Shown here: positions 24,787 to 32,359 of the stretch, piece after piece
Position numbering within the stretch: the first letter of the stretch is position 1
Layout: the number at the start of each line of letters is the position of its first letter
NCBI GenBank assembly: GCA_900552385.1
Contig: URZI01000012.1
Location: 1-53,838 of the forward strand
Length of the DNA: 53,838 nucleotides
Source of the DNA: an uncultured Collinsella sp.
GTDB taxonomy: Bacteria > Actinomycetota > Coriobacteriia > Coriobacteriales > Coriobacteriaceae
Direction: 5' to 3'
Translations under genes and position numbers: made by a program
Notes under the pieces: model-generated
Seen by the model: only the letters and a program-made list of their open reading frames with translations
Database searches by the model: none
Told to the model about the DNA's origin: nothing

Positions 24787-25917
24787 ATGTCTGAGTTTGC
24801 TGCCGGTCCTGCCGGTCGTATCGAGCGTGTCCGTGCCCTTATGGCCGAGCGTGGCTACGACGCCATCGTGGTGCGCGACGAGGCCAACCTTCGTTGGCTT
24901 ACGGGCGTGAAGGGCGTCTTCGACTACACCTTCGAGTTCCCGCACGCTGCGTTTATTACGGCCGACCAGTGCCTGTTCCACACCGACTCGCGCTACCTCA
25001 ACAGCTTTGAGGAGAACACGCCCGCTGGCAGCCCCTGGGTCTACGACATGGACGAGGGCACCATCCCCGGTTGGGTCGCCGGCAAGATCGCGGCCAACAA
25101 GTGTCGCGTCTGCGCTGTCGAGGACGACATGCAGATCAACATCTACCAGGGTATTCAGCGTGATCTGGAGGACCGTTCCGTCGCCTGCATGTTGCCGCTG
25201 ATGCATGATGACATCCGCAAGATGCGCGCCATCAAGGACTCCGAGGAGATCGAGCTCATGCGCCATGCGCAGTCGATCACCGATGCCGCCTTCCAGCATA
25301 TGCTCGGTTTTATTAAACCCGGCATGACCGAGAAGCAGGTTCGCAACGAGCTCGAGAACTTTATGTTCGCCAACGGCGCCGACAGCCTGGCCTTCGGCTC
25401 TATCGTGGCGAGCGGTCCCAACACCGCCAACCCGCATGCCGTGCCGAGTGACCGTGTCATCGAGAAGGGCGACTTTGTCCTCATGGATTACGGCGCGGGC
25501 TACTGCGATTATCGTTCCGACATGACGCGCACCGTCGTGATGGGCGAGCCTACCCAGGAGCAGCTCGACCTGTACGCGCTCGTGCGCCGCACCCACGAGG
25601 AGTGCGTCGCCGCCATCCATCCGGGCGTCGAGGGCAACGACATTTTCAAGCTTTCCAAGAAGATCATCGGCGATGCCGGCTATGGCGATTACTACAACCA
25701 TGGCTTGGGTCACGGCGTGGGCATCGACATCCATGAGCTGCCCAACTTCAACCGCAGCAAGAACATCATCGAGGTCGGCTCGGTTATCACCATGGAGCCC
25801 GGCGTGTACCTGCCCGGTGTGGGCGGCGTGCGCCTGGAGGACTACGGCGTGGTCACCGAGAACGGCTACGAGCCCTTCACCAAGACGCCGCATGACCTCC
25901 ACGTCATCGATTGCTAG
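24787..25917 (+). CDS. pepP: M24-family Xaa-Pro aminopeptidase
   Basis: This cytoplasmic metallopeptidase removes N-terminal residues next to proline. It has 376 aa: an N-terminal creatinase-like domain (about 1-130, with YDAIVVRDEANLRWLTG) and the C-terminal pita-bread domain. The dinuclear metal ligands are visible: Asp in VLMDYGAGYCDYRSDMTRT (two Asp), His in GLGHGVGIDIHELP, Glu in TMEPGVYLPG and Glu in GGVRLEDYGVV. It lies upstream of efp, an arrangement common in Gram-positive bacteria and sensible because EF-P also deals with proline-rich sequences. A terminator follows it. Confidence 0.92.
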   Translation: MSEFAAGPAGRIERVRALMAERGYDAIVVRDEANLRWLTGVKGVFDYTFEFPHAAFITADQCLFHTDSRYLNSFEENTPAGSPWVYDMDEGTIPGWVAGKIAANKCRVCAVEDDMQINIYQGIQRDLEDRSVACMLPLMHDDIRKMRAIKDSEEIELMRHAQSITDAAFQHMLGFIKPGMTEKQVRNELENFMFANGADSLAFGSIVASGPNTANPHAVPSDRVIEKGDFVLMDYGAGYCDYRSDMTRTVVMGEPTQEQLDLYALVRRTHEECVAAIHPGVEGNDIFKLSKKIIGDAGYGDYYNHGLGHGVGIDIHELPNFNRSKNIIEVGSVITMEPGVYLPGVGGVRLEDYGVVTENGYEPFTKTPHDLHVIDC

Positions 25918-25939
25918 CCCATTTCGATAGATTTTTGGG

Positions 25940-25981
25940 GCGGGGCGTCCGGATCGATTCGGACGCCCCGCGTTCTCTTTT
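25940..25981 (+). terminator. Terminator after pepP
   Basis: The 12-bp arms GCGGGGCGTCCG and CGGACGCCCCGC (25940-25951 and 25960-25971) enclose an 8-nt loop and are followed by GTTCTCTTTTT. Confidence 0.88.
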
Positions 25982-26076
25982 TATGCGCTCGCTGCAGGCG
26001 CCGTCTGCAAGTGTATAATTTCGGTCGTATGTAATTTGGACGCTTGTGCGTTCTGCCCATAACAAGAAAGGTCGCT

Positions 26077-26640
26077 ATGCCTACCATTTCCACCGCCGAC
26101 TTCAAGAACGGCCTCGGTCTCCGCATTAAGGACAAGGTCTACACCATCGTCGAGTTCCAGCATGTTAAGCCGGGCAAGGGCGGCGCGTTTGTGCGCTACA
26201 AGACCCGCGACATCAAGAGCGGCCGCGTCGTCGAGAACACCTGCAACGCCGGCACCAAGTTCGAGAGCGTTATGCTCACCACCCGTGAGTTCCAGTACCT
26301 CTACAACGATGGCGCCGACTACATCTTCATGGACAATGAGACCTATGAGCAGGTTCCCGTTCCCGAGGACATGGTGGGCGAGAACTCCAAGTGGCTGCGC
26401 GAGAACGACATCTGCCAGCTGCTCTTTGCCGACGATGAGCTCATGGGCGTGACCCCGCCGATGTTCATCGAGACCACCATCGTCCAGACCGACCCGGGCT
26501 TTAAGGGCGACACCGTCCAGGGTTCCACCAAGCCGGCCACGATCGACACCGGCGCTGTCATCCAGGTCCCCATGTACCTCAACGAGGGCGAGGTCATCAA
26601 GGTTGACACCCGCGACGGCAAGTTCGTCTCCCGCGTCTAG
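26077..26640 (+). CDS. efp: Translation elongation factor P
   Basis: EF-P rescues ribosomes stalled at polyproline runs. The 187-aa protein has the usual three-barrel layout. The domain I loop KPGKGGAFVRYKTRD (about 29-43) contains Lys32, the residue modified in many bacteria, within KPGKGGA. The C-terminal half holds FIETTIVQTDPGFKGDT and ATIDTGAVIQVPMYLNEGE. ATG 26077 follows AAGAAAGG. It heads a run of close genes (asp23-like, nusB, xseB, tlyA, nadK, recN). No terminator is seen between efp and asp23. Confidence 0.96.
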   Translation: MPTISTADFKNGLGLRIKDKVYTIVEFQHVKPGKGGAFVRYKTRDIKSGRVVENTCNAGTKFESVMLTTREFQYLYNDGADYIFMDNETYEQVPVPEDMVGENSKWLRENDICQLLFADDELMGVTPPMFIETTIVQTDPGFKGDTVQGSTKPATIDTGAVIQVPMYLNEGEVIKVDTRDGKFVSRV

Positions 26641-26663
26641 CACCAACTCTTCTAGGAGGACTC

Positions 26664-27026
26664 ATGCCCCAGGAAATCAAGATTGACGGCATCGGCATTT
26701 CGCCCGATGTTCTGACCGCCATCGTTTCGCGCGCCGTGTCGGATGTCGAGGGCATCGCCTCCGTTGGCGTCAAGGACCTTGCCACCAACCTTGTCTCCAT
26801 GATGCTCTCGTCCAAGGCCCCGGCTTCCGAGCCGGCGGTCGAGGCCGAGGTCATCGGCGACAAGCTCGCACTCACCGTGCGCGTCGTGGTGTTCTTTGGC
26901 TATCCGTTCAAGAAACTCGCCGAGGCCGTTCGCGCTGCCGTGGTCGCCGCCATCGATGCCCAGGTTGGCGTTGAGGTCGAGCGCGTTGACGTTTGCATCG
27001 ACGGCCTCGTTTTCCCCAAGGAGTAA
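26664..27026 (+). CDS. Asp23/Gls24 family envelope stress protein
   Basis: This 120-aa protein of the Asp23/Gls24 (DUF322) family has ISPDVLTAIVSRAVSDVEGIASVGV near the start and LALTVRVVVFFGYPFKKLAEAVRAAVVAAI in the second half. Family members associate with the membrane and affect cell-wall stress tolerance or, as the YqhY type, fatty-acid and translation-linked functions. The position directly before nusB (three bases between stop and start) matches the YqhY-NusB arrangement of Bacillus. An AGGAGG ribosome site precedes the ATG. Confidence 0.85.
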   Translation: MPQEIKIDGIGISPDVLTAIVSRAVSDVEGIASVGVKDLATNLVSMMLSSKAPASEPAVEAEVIGDKLALTVRVVVFFGYPFKKLAEAVRAAVVAAIDAQVGVEVERVDVCIDGLVFPKE

Positions 27027-27029
27027 CCT

Positions 27030-27614
27030 TTGAGCCTTAAGGTTTATCGCGGGCGTACGCTTGCCCGCAGTCAGGCGCTGCAGCTGCTGTTCCAGGCCGA
27101 GGCCACGGACAGCCCGCTCGAGCGCGTCCTCGAGGGTGATTTCCTGATCTCGAAGGGTCCCCTCGATCCCTATGCGCTGGAGCTGTGCCGAGGTGCCTAC
27201 GAGCATATCGACCGCATCGACTGTGCTCTGCGCTCCGTTGCCAAGAACTGGGATCTTATGCGCATGCCCGGCGCCGACCGCAACTTGCTGCGTATCGCCG
27301 TTTACGAGATGCGTTTCCTCACCGACGAGGAGGTCTCGGACGCCATCGTGATCAACGAGGCCGTTGAGCTTGCCAAGGCCTATGGCACCGACCAGTCCGC
27401 GTCGTTCGTCAACGGCGTGCTGGGTAAGATCGCTCGCAGCGAGGAGCTGCCGGGCGAGGACCTATACCAGGAGCTGCTGGCCGAGGATCGCGCTCGCGAG
27501 GAGGCACAGGCTGCCGAGGCTGCCGCAAAGGTTGCGGTTGCTCAGGCCGAGGCCGGCGTTCTCGACGAGGACGCTGAGGTCGCCGAGGCCGAGACCGGTA
27601 CCGTCGAGGAGTAG
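27030..27614 (+). CDS. nusB: Transcription antitermination factor NusB
   Basis: NusB binds BoxA RNA with NusE (S10) to keep RNA polymerase elongating through rRNA operons. The 194-aa protein has the all-helical NusB core to about residue 148, with RSQALQLLFQAE, DRNLLRIAVYEMRFL, AIVINEAVELAKAYGTDQSASFVNGVLGKI. It continues with a ~45-residue Ala/Glu-rich tail not found in the usual ~140-aa protein. TTG 27030 is the start, well placed after AAGGAG. xseB follows after two bases. Confidence 0.92.
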   Translation: MSLKVYRGRTLARSQALQLLFQAEATDSPLERVLEGDFLISKGPLDPYALELCRGAYEHIDRIDCALRSVAKNWDLMRMPGADRNLLRIAVYEMRFLTDEEVSDAIVINEAVELAKAYGTDQSASFVNGVLGKIARSEELPGEDLYQELLAEDRAREEAQAAEAAAKVAVAQAEAGVLDEDAEVAEAETGTVEE

Positions 27615-27616
27615 CC

Positions 27617-27856
27617 ATGCCAGAGGGTTCCGTCCGCAACTTCGACGAGATTTCGGACCGCTTGGACCAGATCATAGCTACCGTTCGCTCTAAGGATACG
27701 TCCTTGGAGCGTTCGCTCGATCTGTTTGACGAGGCGATTGAGCTGGGCTCCCGTGCGGTCGACATGGTCGATAAGTTTGAGCTGACGCCGCGTGAGGCCG
27801 ACAAGCTCGAGCAGGAATACGATGAGGATGCGGCAAACGAATCCCAGGATAGCTAG
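27617..27856 (+). CDS. xseB: Exodeoxyribonuclease VII small subunit
   Basis: This 79-aa helical subunit partners XseA to degrade single-stranded DNA. The family pattern is clear: FDEISDRLDQIIATVRSKDTSLERSLDLFDEAIELGSRAVDMVDKFE. It has an extended acidic C-terminus. The start lies two bases after the nusB stop. The large subunit xseA, often adjacent, is not in this window. Confidence 0.9.
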   Translation: MPEGSVRNFDEISDRLDQIIATVRSKDTSLERSLDLFDEAIELGSRAVDMVDKFELTPREADKLEQEYDEDAANESQDS

Positions 27857-27882
27857 GCCGCATCTCCGGATACGAATGGTTG

Positions 27883-28695
27883 ATGGCATTCATGAAACGC
27901 GTGCGTCTTGATGACGAACTGATTTCACAGGGCATCTGCGCCGATCGCGCGGATGCCCTTCGCACTCTTATGGCTGGCTTGGTCTCGAGTGGCGGCGAGC
28001 GCTTGACTTCGCCGGGCCTTAAGGTGACCCCGGGCCTGCCGTTGCACGTGAAGGGGCGCATTCCCTATGTTGGCCGCGGCGGTCTTAAGCTCGAAGGCGC
28101 GCTTGATACGTTTGGTATCAATCCGACGGGCCTTGCCTGTCTGGATGTGGGCTGCTCTACCGGCGGCTTTACCGATTGCCTGCTCAAGCGCGGAGCTGCG
28201 ACCGTTGTCTCGGTGGACGTTGGTCGCGCCCAGTTCGATTGGTCGTTACGTCAGGACGATCGCGTGACGCTGCATGAGCGCACAAACGTGACGCAGCTGC
28301 CTGAGCTTGGCTATGCCGGCGCCATCGACCTGGCTGTGTGTGATGTCTCGTTTACCAGCATCGCGAACATTATCGATGCGGTGCTGGCGTGCCTGGCGCC
28401 TACGGGTGCATTCTGCACGCTTGTAAAGCCGCAGTTTGAGGCTCCGGCGGCGCTGGTGGGTGAGGGCGGCATTGTGACCGATCCCGCCGTGCGCCGCGAT
28501 ACACTCGTTGCGGCAGTTGAACTCTTTGCTGCCAAGGGGCTGTTCCCGGTCGATGTGTGCGTGTCGCCCATTCATGGTGCCAAGGGAAACGTTGAGTTTT
28601 TCCTGTACGGCACGAGATTTGACCCCGGCGACCGCACGCAAGACGAGCTGCAATTCCAGGTATCGGTTTTGAGCGAGAAAGCTGCAACGCTATGA
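27883..28695 (+). CDS. tlyA: TlyA family rRNA 2'-O-methyltransferase
   Basis: The protein (~270 aa) combines an N-terminal S4 RNA-binding domain (MKRVRLDDELISQGICADRADALRTLMAG) with an FtsJ-like methyltransferase domain: CLDVGCSTGGFTDCLLKRGA (SAM site), VVSVDVGRAQFDWSLR and DLAVCDVSFTSI. TlyA of mycobacteria methylates 16S and 23S rRNA and confers capreomycin susceptibility; some relatives are called hemolysins on weak evidence. The start may be ATG 27883 or ATG 27892; neither has a strong ribosome site. The stop overlaps the nadK start (ATGA). Confidence 0.9.
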   Translation: MAFMKRVRLDDELISQGICADRADALRTLMAGLVSSGGERLTSPGLKVTPGLPLHVKGRIPYVGRGGLKLEGALDTFGINPTGLACLDVGCSTGGFTDCLLKRGAATVVSVDVGRAQFDWSLRQDDRVTLHERTNVTQLPELGYAGAIDLAVCDVSFTSIANIIDAVLACLAPTGAFCTLVKPQFEAPAALVGEGGIVTDPAVRRDTLVAAVELFAAKGLFPVDVCVSPIHGAKGNVEFFLYGTRFDPGDRTQDELQFQVSVLSEKAATL

Positions 28696-29552
28696 AGGTC
28701 TTTCTGGTTCCCAATTACTACAAGCAAGAGGCGGTTGAGAGCGGCCTGATGCTCGAGCTTTGGCTGACGCGCCAGGGCTATGAGGTCGCATGGGCTGCCG
28801 ACCAGCGATCGAAGATTCAAAGCACGCCTGATATTGACGGCTCCGATCTGGTCATTACGCTCGGCGGCGACGGTACGTTGCTGCGCGCTGCCCGCATCCT
28901 CAACCATCGCGAGATTCCTATCCTCGGTCTTTCCTATGGTCACCTGGGCTTTTTAACTGCTGCGAGCCCCGAGGAGCGCGACATTCTGCAGGTCGTGAGC
29001 GACGCCCTTTCCGGCGAGCTGCACGTGAGCCGTCGCGCCACCATCGCCGCGGATATCGTGTCCGTGCGCGACGATGGCACGAAGGATGTCGTGCGCACGT
29101 TCGCCCTCAACGACATGGCGCTCACGCGCGGCCCCCTGTCCGATATGGTTGAGTTCGACATCACGGTGTCGGGCCACCATATCGATCGACTGCGTGGCGA
29201 CGGCGTGGTCGTGTCCACGGCGACTGGTTCTACGGGGTACGCGCTCAGTGCAGGTGGCCCCATTGTGAGCCCCGACTATACGGGTATGGTCTGCGTACCC
29301 ATTGCGCCGCACACCATTCAGGCCCGTGCCTTCTTGACTTCGCCGAGTGATGTCGTCGAAATCTTTATGTCCGATGATCGCCCGAGCGTTCCGGCGATCG
29401 CTATCGATGGACAGTTTATTACCTGCGACGGCACGGTCGAGAGCGTGGCCGTGCGCCGAGGCCCCGGCGATGTGCTGCTGCTCGACTACGGCCCCGAGAG
29501 TTTTTACAACTCGGTGAGCCGCGTATTCTACGGAGTGCGTCATGATCGATGA
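28692..29552 (+). CDS. nadK: NAD kinase
   Basis: This enzyme phosphorylates NAD to NADP. The 286-aa protein has the GGDGTLLRAARIL motif near residues 57-70, the NDMALTRG motif and VVSTATGSTGYALSAGGPIVSP, all diagnostic for the family. It is translationally coupled to tlyA by a 4-base overlap and overlaps recN by 11 bases. The order tlyA-nadK-recN is typical of Gram-positive genomes. Confidence 0.96.
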   Translation: MKVFLVPNYYKQEAVESGLMLELWLTRQGYEVAWAADQRSKIQSTPDIDGSDLVITLGGDGTLLRAARILNHREIPILGLSYGHLGFLTAASPEERDILQVVSDALSGELHVSRRATIAADIVSVRDDGTKDVVRTFALNDMALTRGPLSDMVEFDITVSGHHIDRLRGDGVVVSTATGSTGYALSAGGPIVSPDYTGMVCVPIAPHTIQARAFLTSPSDVVEIFMSDDRPSVPAIAIDGQFITCDGTVESVAVRRGPGDVLLLDYGPESFYNSVSRVFYGVRHDR

Positions 29553-31170
29553 GCTGCAGGTTTCCAACATTGCACTCATTCGCGAGGCGACGTTGGTTCC
29601 GAGCGCGGGCCTAACGGTTCTGACTGGAGAAACCGGCGCCGGTAAGACCGCGCTGCTCTCGGCCCTCAAGCTTATTTTGGGCGAGCGTGCGGATTCTTCG
29701 ACGGTGCGCGAGGGCGAGGCGCTTGCTAGCGTTGAGGCGCGGCTGTTCGACGGTCCACACGACACGGAGGGTTTCACGGTCCAGCGTAGCCTTTCTGCCG
29801 AGGGCCGCAGCCGCGTGAAGATTGACGGCCGCATCGCCAGCGTGCGCGAGCTTTCGGAGCGCGTTGGCGTGATGATGGATCTGTGCGGCCAGCACGAGCA
29901 CCAGCGCTTGCTCGATCCGGCGCATCACGTTGCGATGGTCGATGCGTGGGCGGGACGTTCTGCGCTCGAGGCGCTCGAGCACTACCGTGCTTGCTTTAAA
30001 GCCTCGCGCGCGGCTGCCAAGGAGGTTCGTCGCGTCGAGGAGGCCTCGCGTGCGCAGGGGAGTCGTGTCGAGGAGGCGCGCTTCGCCCTGGAGCGCATTG
30101 CCGAGGTCGACCCCAGGCCGGGCGAGTATGAGGAACTCGAGGAACTGCTGCCGCGCTCCGAACATGCCGAGGTACTGGTTGCCACTGCTAGCGATGCCCA
30201 TGCATCGCTTGTCGCCGAAGGGGGAGCGCTCGATGCCGTGAACAACGCCGTGGCAGAGCTTTCCCGTATGGCTACCGTCGATCGCAAACTGGGCGACATT
30301 GCCGATGCGCTTTCGGATGCCTGTATCTCCCTTGAGGATTGCGCGAACGAGCTTCGTGCCTATCGCGATGGGGTCGCCTTCGACCCGCGCGAGCTCGCCC
30401 GCATGCGTGAGCGGTATTCCGACCTCAAGGGGCTGTTGCGTCAGTGGGGCCCCACCATGGACGATGTTTTTGCCATGCGCGATCGCTCGCAAGAGCTGCT
30501 GTCCCTGGTCGATGATGGCGATGAACAGATCAAAAAGGCGCGTGAGGCACTCGGGAGCGCCGAGCGCGAGTTGTTTGCCGCTGCCAAGGCACTTAAGCGC
30601 GCTCGCAATACGGCGGCCCCGCGCTTCTGCCACGAGGTTGGCCGCCAGATGGCGCGCTTGGAGATGGGTAGTGCCGAGCTCGTCTGGGAGTCGCGCGATC
30701 TTCCCCGTGCTGAGTGGACGCCCGTTGGTCCTTCGAGCTACGAGCTGCTATACCGCAGCGGTGCCGGTTTGACGCCGCGCCCCCTGCGTCGAATTGCGTC
30801 GGGCGGCGAGCTCAGCCGCGTCATGCTGGCAAGCAAGGTTGTCCTCGGTAACGCGGACGGTGTCGATACGCTGGTGTTTGACGAGGTCGATGCTGGTGTC
30901 GGTGGCTCCACGGCGCGTGCGCTCGCGGGCGTGCTGGCAAATCTCGCCGCTACGCATCAGGTGATTGTCGTAACCCACTTGGCGCAGGTCGCCGTCATGG
31001 CTGACAAGCATTATGTTGTCAGCAAGGAACCGGGCGATGTTCCCCAGACGCATTTGGACGAGGTAACCGGCGAAGCGCGTACCGCCGAGATCGCCCGCAT
31101 GTTGAGCGGCGATCAATCGGAGGCAAGCTTGGCCCACGCAAAGCAGATGCTCAAAGAAGCTCGAGGTTAG
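29542..31170 (+). CDS. recN: DNA repair protein RecN
   Basis: RecN is an SMC-like ATPase that acts early at double-strand breaks. The 542-aa protein has N-terminal Walker A GETGAGKTALLSALK (about residues 29-43) and a Q-loop DLCGQHEHQRLLDPAHH. Two coiled-coil arms follow (about 155-210 and 315-360), then the C-terminal signature SGGELSRVMLA and Walker B TLVFDEVDAGVGG. The length is typical. It ends the efp-recN run, and a short hairpin follows. Confidence 0.95.
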   Translation: MIDELQVSNIALIREATLVPSAGLTVLTGETGAGKTALLSALKLILGERADSSTVREGEALASVEARLFDGPHDTEGFTVQRSLSAEGRSRVKIDGRIASVRELSERVGVMMDLCGQHEHQRLLDPAHHVAMVDAWAGRSALEALEHYRACFKASRAAAKEVRRVEEASRAQGSRVEEARFALERIAEVDPRPGEYEELEELLPRSEHAEVLVATASDAHASLVAEGGALDAVNNAVAELSRMATVDRKLGDIADALSDACISLEDCANELRAYRDGVAFDPRELARMRERYSDLKGLLRQWGPTMDDVFAMRDRSQELLSLVDDGDEQIKKAREALGSAERELFAAAKALKRARNTAAPRFCHEVGRQMARLEMGSAELVWESRDLPRAEWTPVGPSSYELLYRSGAGLTPRPLRRIASGGELSRVMLASKVVLGNADGVDTLVFDEVDAGVGGSTARALAGVLANLAATHQVIVVTHLAQVAVMADKHYVVSKEPGDVPQTHLDEVTGEARTAEIARMLSGDQSEASLAHAKQMLKEARG

Positions 31171-31189
31171 GTCGTATCAGCGGTGTTGA

Positions 31190-31220
31190 TGGGACAAAAT
31201 AGACTGAAATTTTTGTCCCA
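31190..31220 (+). terminator. Candidate terminator after recN
   Basis: TGGGACAAAA (31190-31199) pairs with TTTTGTCCCA (31211-31220) around an 11-nt loop; the T-run is inside the right arm. It lies between convergent recN and the RpiR-type regulator, so it may serve both. Confidence 0.6.
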
Positions 31221-31229
31221 CTACGCGTT

Positions 31230-32087
31230 TTACTCAACGACCTTATCCGGCTGGATGAGCTCCTCGTAGTAGCTGATATGTTCGCGAGCGTCTTCAATCT
31301 CGGGCAGCAGGAAGTTGTAGATGACTTCGATGATCATCGTGGCACTGATCTTAGAGAACGCAAAGTCGCCTGTCGTCAGCAGCGCTTCGTGGTTGACGGT
31401 GTTAAAAGTGTAGTCTGCCAGACGCGCGAGCGGGGATTTGCTGTCGCTGCTGATGACGACTACGGTTGCGCCGCAGTTGCGAGCCGCTTTTGCCATGCGA
31501 TTCAGTCGGCGCGATTTGCCGGAGTTTGAGATTAGCACGATGACGTCACCCGGGCGCAACGTGAGCGCAAAGCCGATTGATGTCTCGCTAATGGTGCTCG
31601 CCATGCAGCGCAGGCCCAGCTGCGAAAACTTAAACGTCGCATCGAGCGCGACCGCGTTCGTATTGCCCACAGCTGCAAACTCAATAAACCCTGCATGCTT
31701 AAGGGCATGCACAACAGCCGCCAGCGTATCGTGGTCGATCCCGTCGATGGTCGCATTAAGCTCGCTCACCTTGGCAGCCAGGATGTTCTTAAGGCTCTGC
31801 TCCATGTTGTCGAGCGATACCTCGTCGGTCAGGCCCTCGTTGCGCTGACTCTCCAAGTCGCGCGCCAACGAAAACTGAAAGCTGCGGAAGCTGCCAAAGC
31901 CAAGCTTGCGGCAGAAGCGCGAAACGGTCGCCTCGGACGTGGCGGCGGCGCGCGAGAGCTGAGCCGCCGTGAGGCGTGGCGCCTCGGACTGGTGCTCCAA
32001 TATATAGTCGACAATGCGCTGCTCGGACTCGCTGTATCCCTGATGGGTACTAATGAGGGAAAGTGCGCTCTTGCTACTATCGGTCAT
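31230..32087 (-). CDS. MurR/RpiR family transcriptional regulator
   Basis: This 285-aa sugar-phosphate-responsive regulator has an N-terminal helix-turn-helix (about 20-75; LTAAQLSRAAATSEATVSRFCRKLGFGSFRSFQ). A SIS domain (about 125-260) binds phosphosugars, with FAAVGNTNAVA, LISNSGKSRRLNRMAK and TVVVISSD. ATG 32087 was chosen because AGGAG lies six bases upstream; an open frame continues to 32135. It is divergent from fruA, so it most probably controls the fructose PTS locus in response to a sugar phosphate. Whether it represses or activates cannot be read here. Confidence 0.88.
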   Translation of the reverse strand: MTDSSKSALSLISTHQGYSESEQRIVDYILEHQSEAPRLTAAQLSRAAATSEATVSRFCRKLGFGSFRSFQFSLARDLESQRNEGLTDEVSLDNMEQSLKNILAAKVSELNATIDGIDHDTLAAVVHALKHAGFIEFAAVGNTNAVALDATFKFSQLGLRCMASTISETSIGFALTLRPGDVIVLISNSGKSRRLNRMAKAARNCGATVVVISSDSKSPLARLADYTFNTVNHEALLTTGDFAFSKISATMIIEVIYNFLLPEIEDAREHISYYEELIQPDKVVE

Positions 32088-32194
32088 GGATGGCTCCTGG
32101 TTGGCATGAAAATCGGACTCGTTTTGTAATGTCATAGTATAGGGGGATTTTCAATTACAAGATACACCTTGCCGTTTCAAGTGTTGATGGTAAA

Positions 32195-32223
32195 CTTTCA
32201 CTTACCGTTTACGGTTATGAAAG
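32195..32223. promoter_or_regulatory. Candidate operator between rpiR-like gene and fruA
   Basis: This nested dyad has outer arms CTTTCA (32195-32200) and TGAAAG (32218-32223) and inner arms ACCGT (32204-32208) and ACGGT (32211-32215), sharing nearly one centre. It lies in the 272-bp divergent intergenic region and is a plausible RpiR-type binding site. The rest of that region shows A/T-rich promoter-like sequence only. Confidence 0.45.
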
Positions 32224-32359
32224 AACCTTTCACCGGAGAATTGCGCCTTGTCTCTTCTCACGCGGACGGTAGGTTGGTATCTTTCAGTTGTGGAAAAGCG
32301 CGCAAGGACGCGCGTGTAGGGGAGCGCCTGCGGGCGCAAAACTTAAAAAGGAGGGACAC

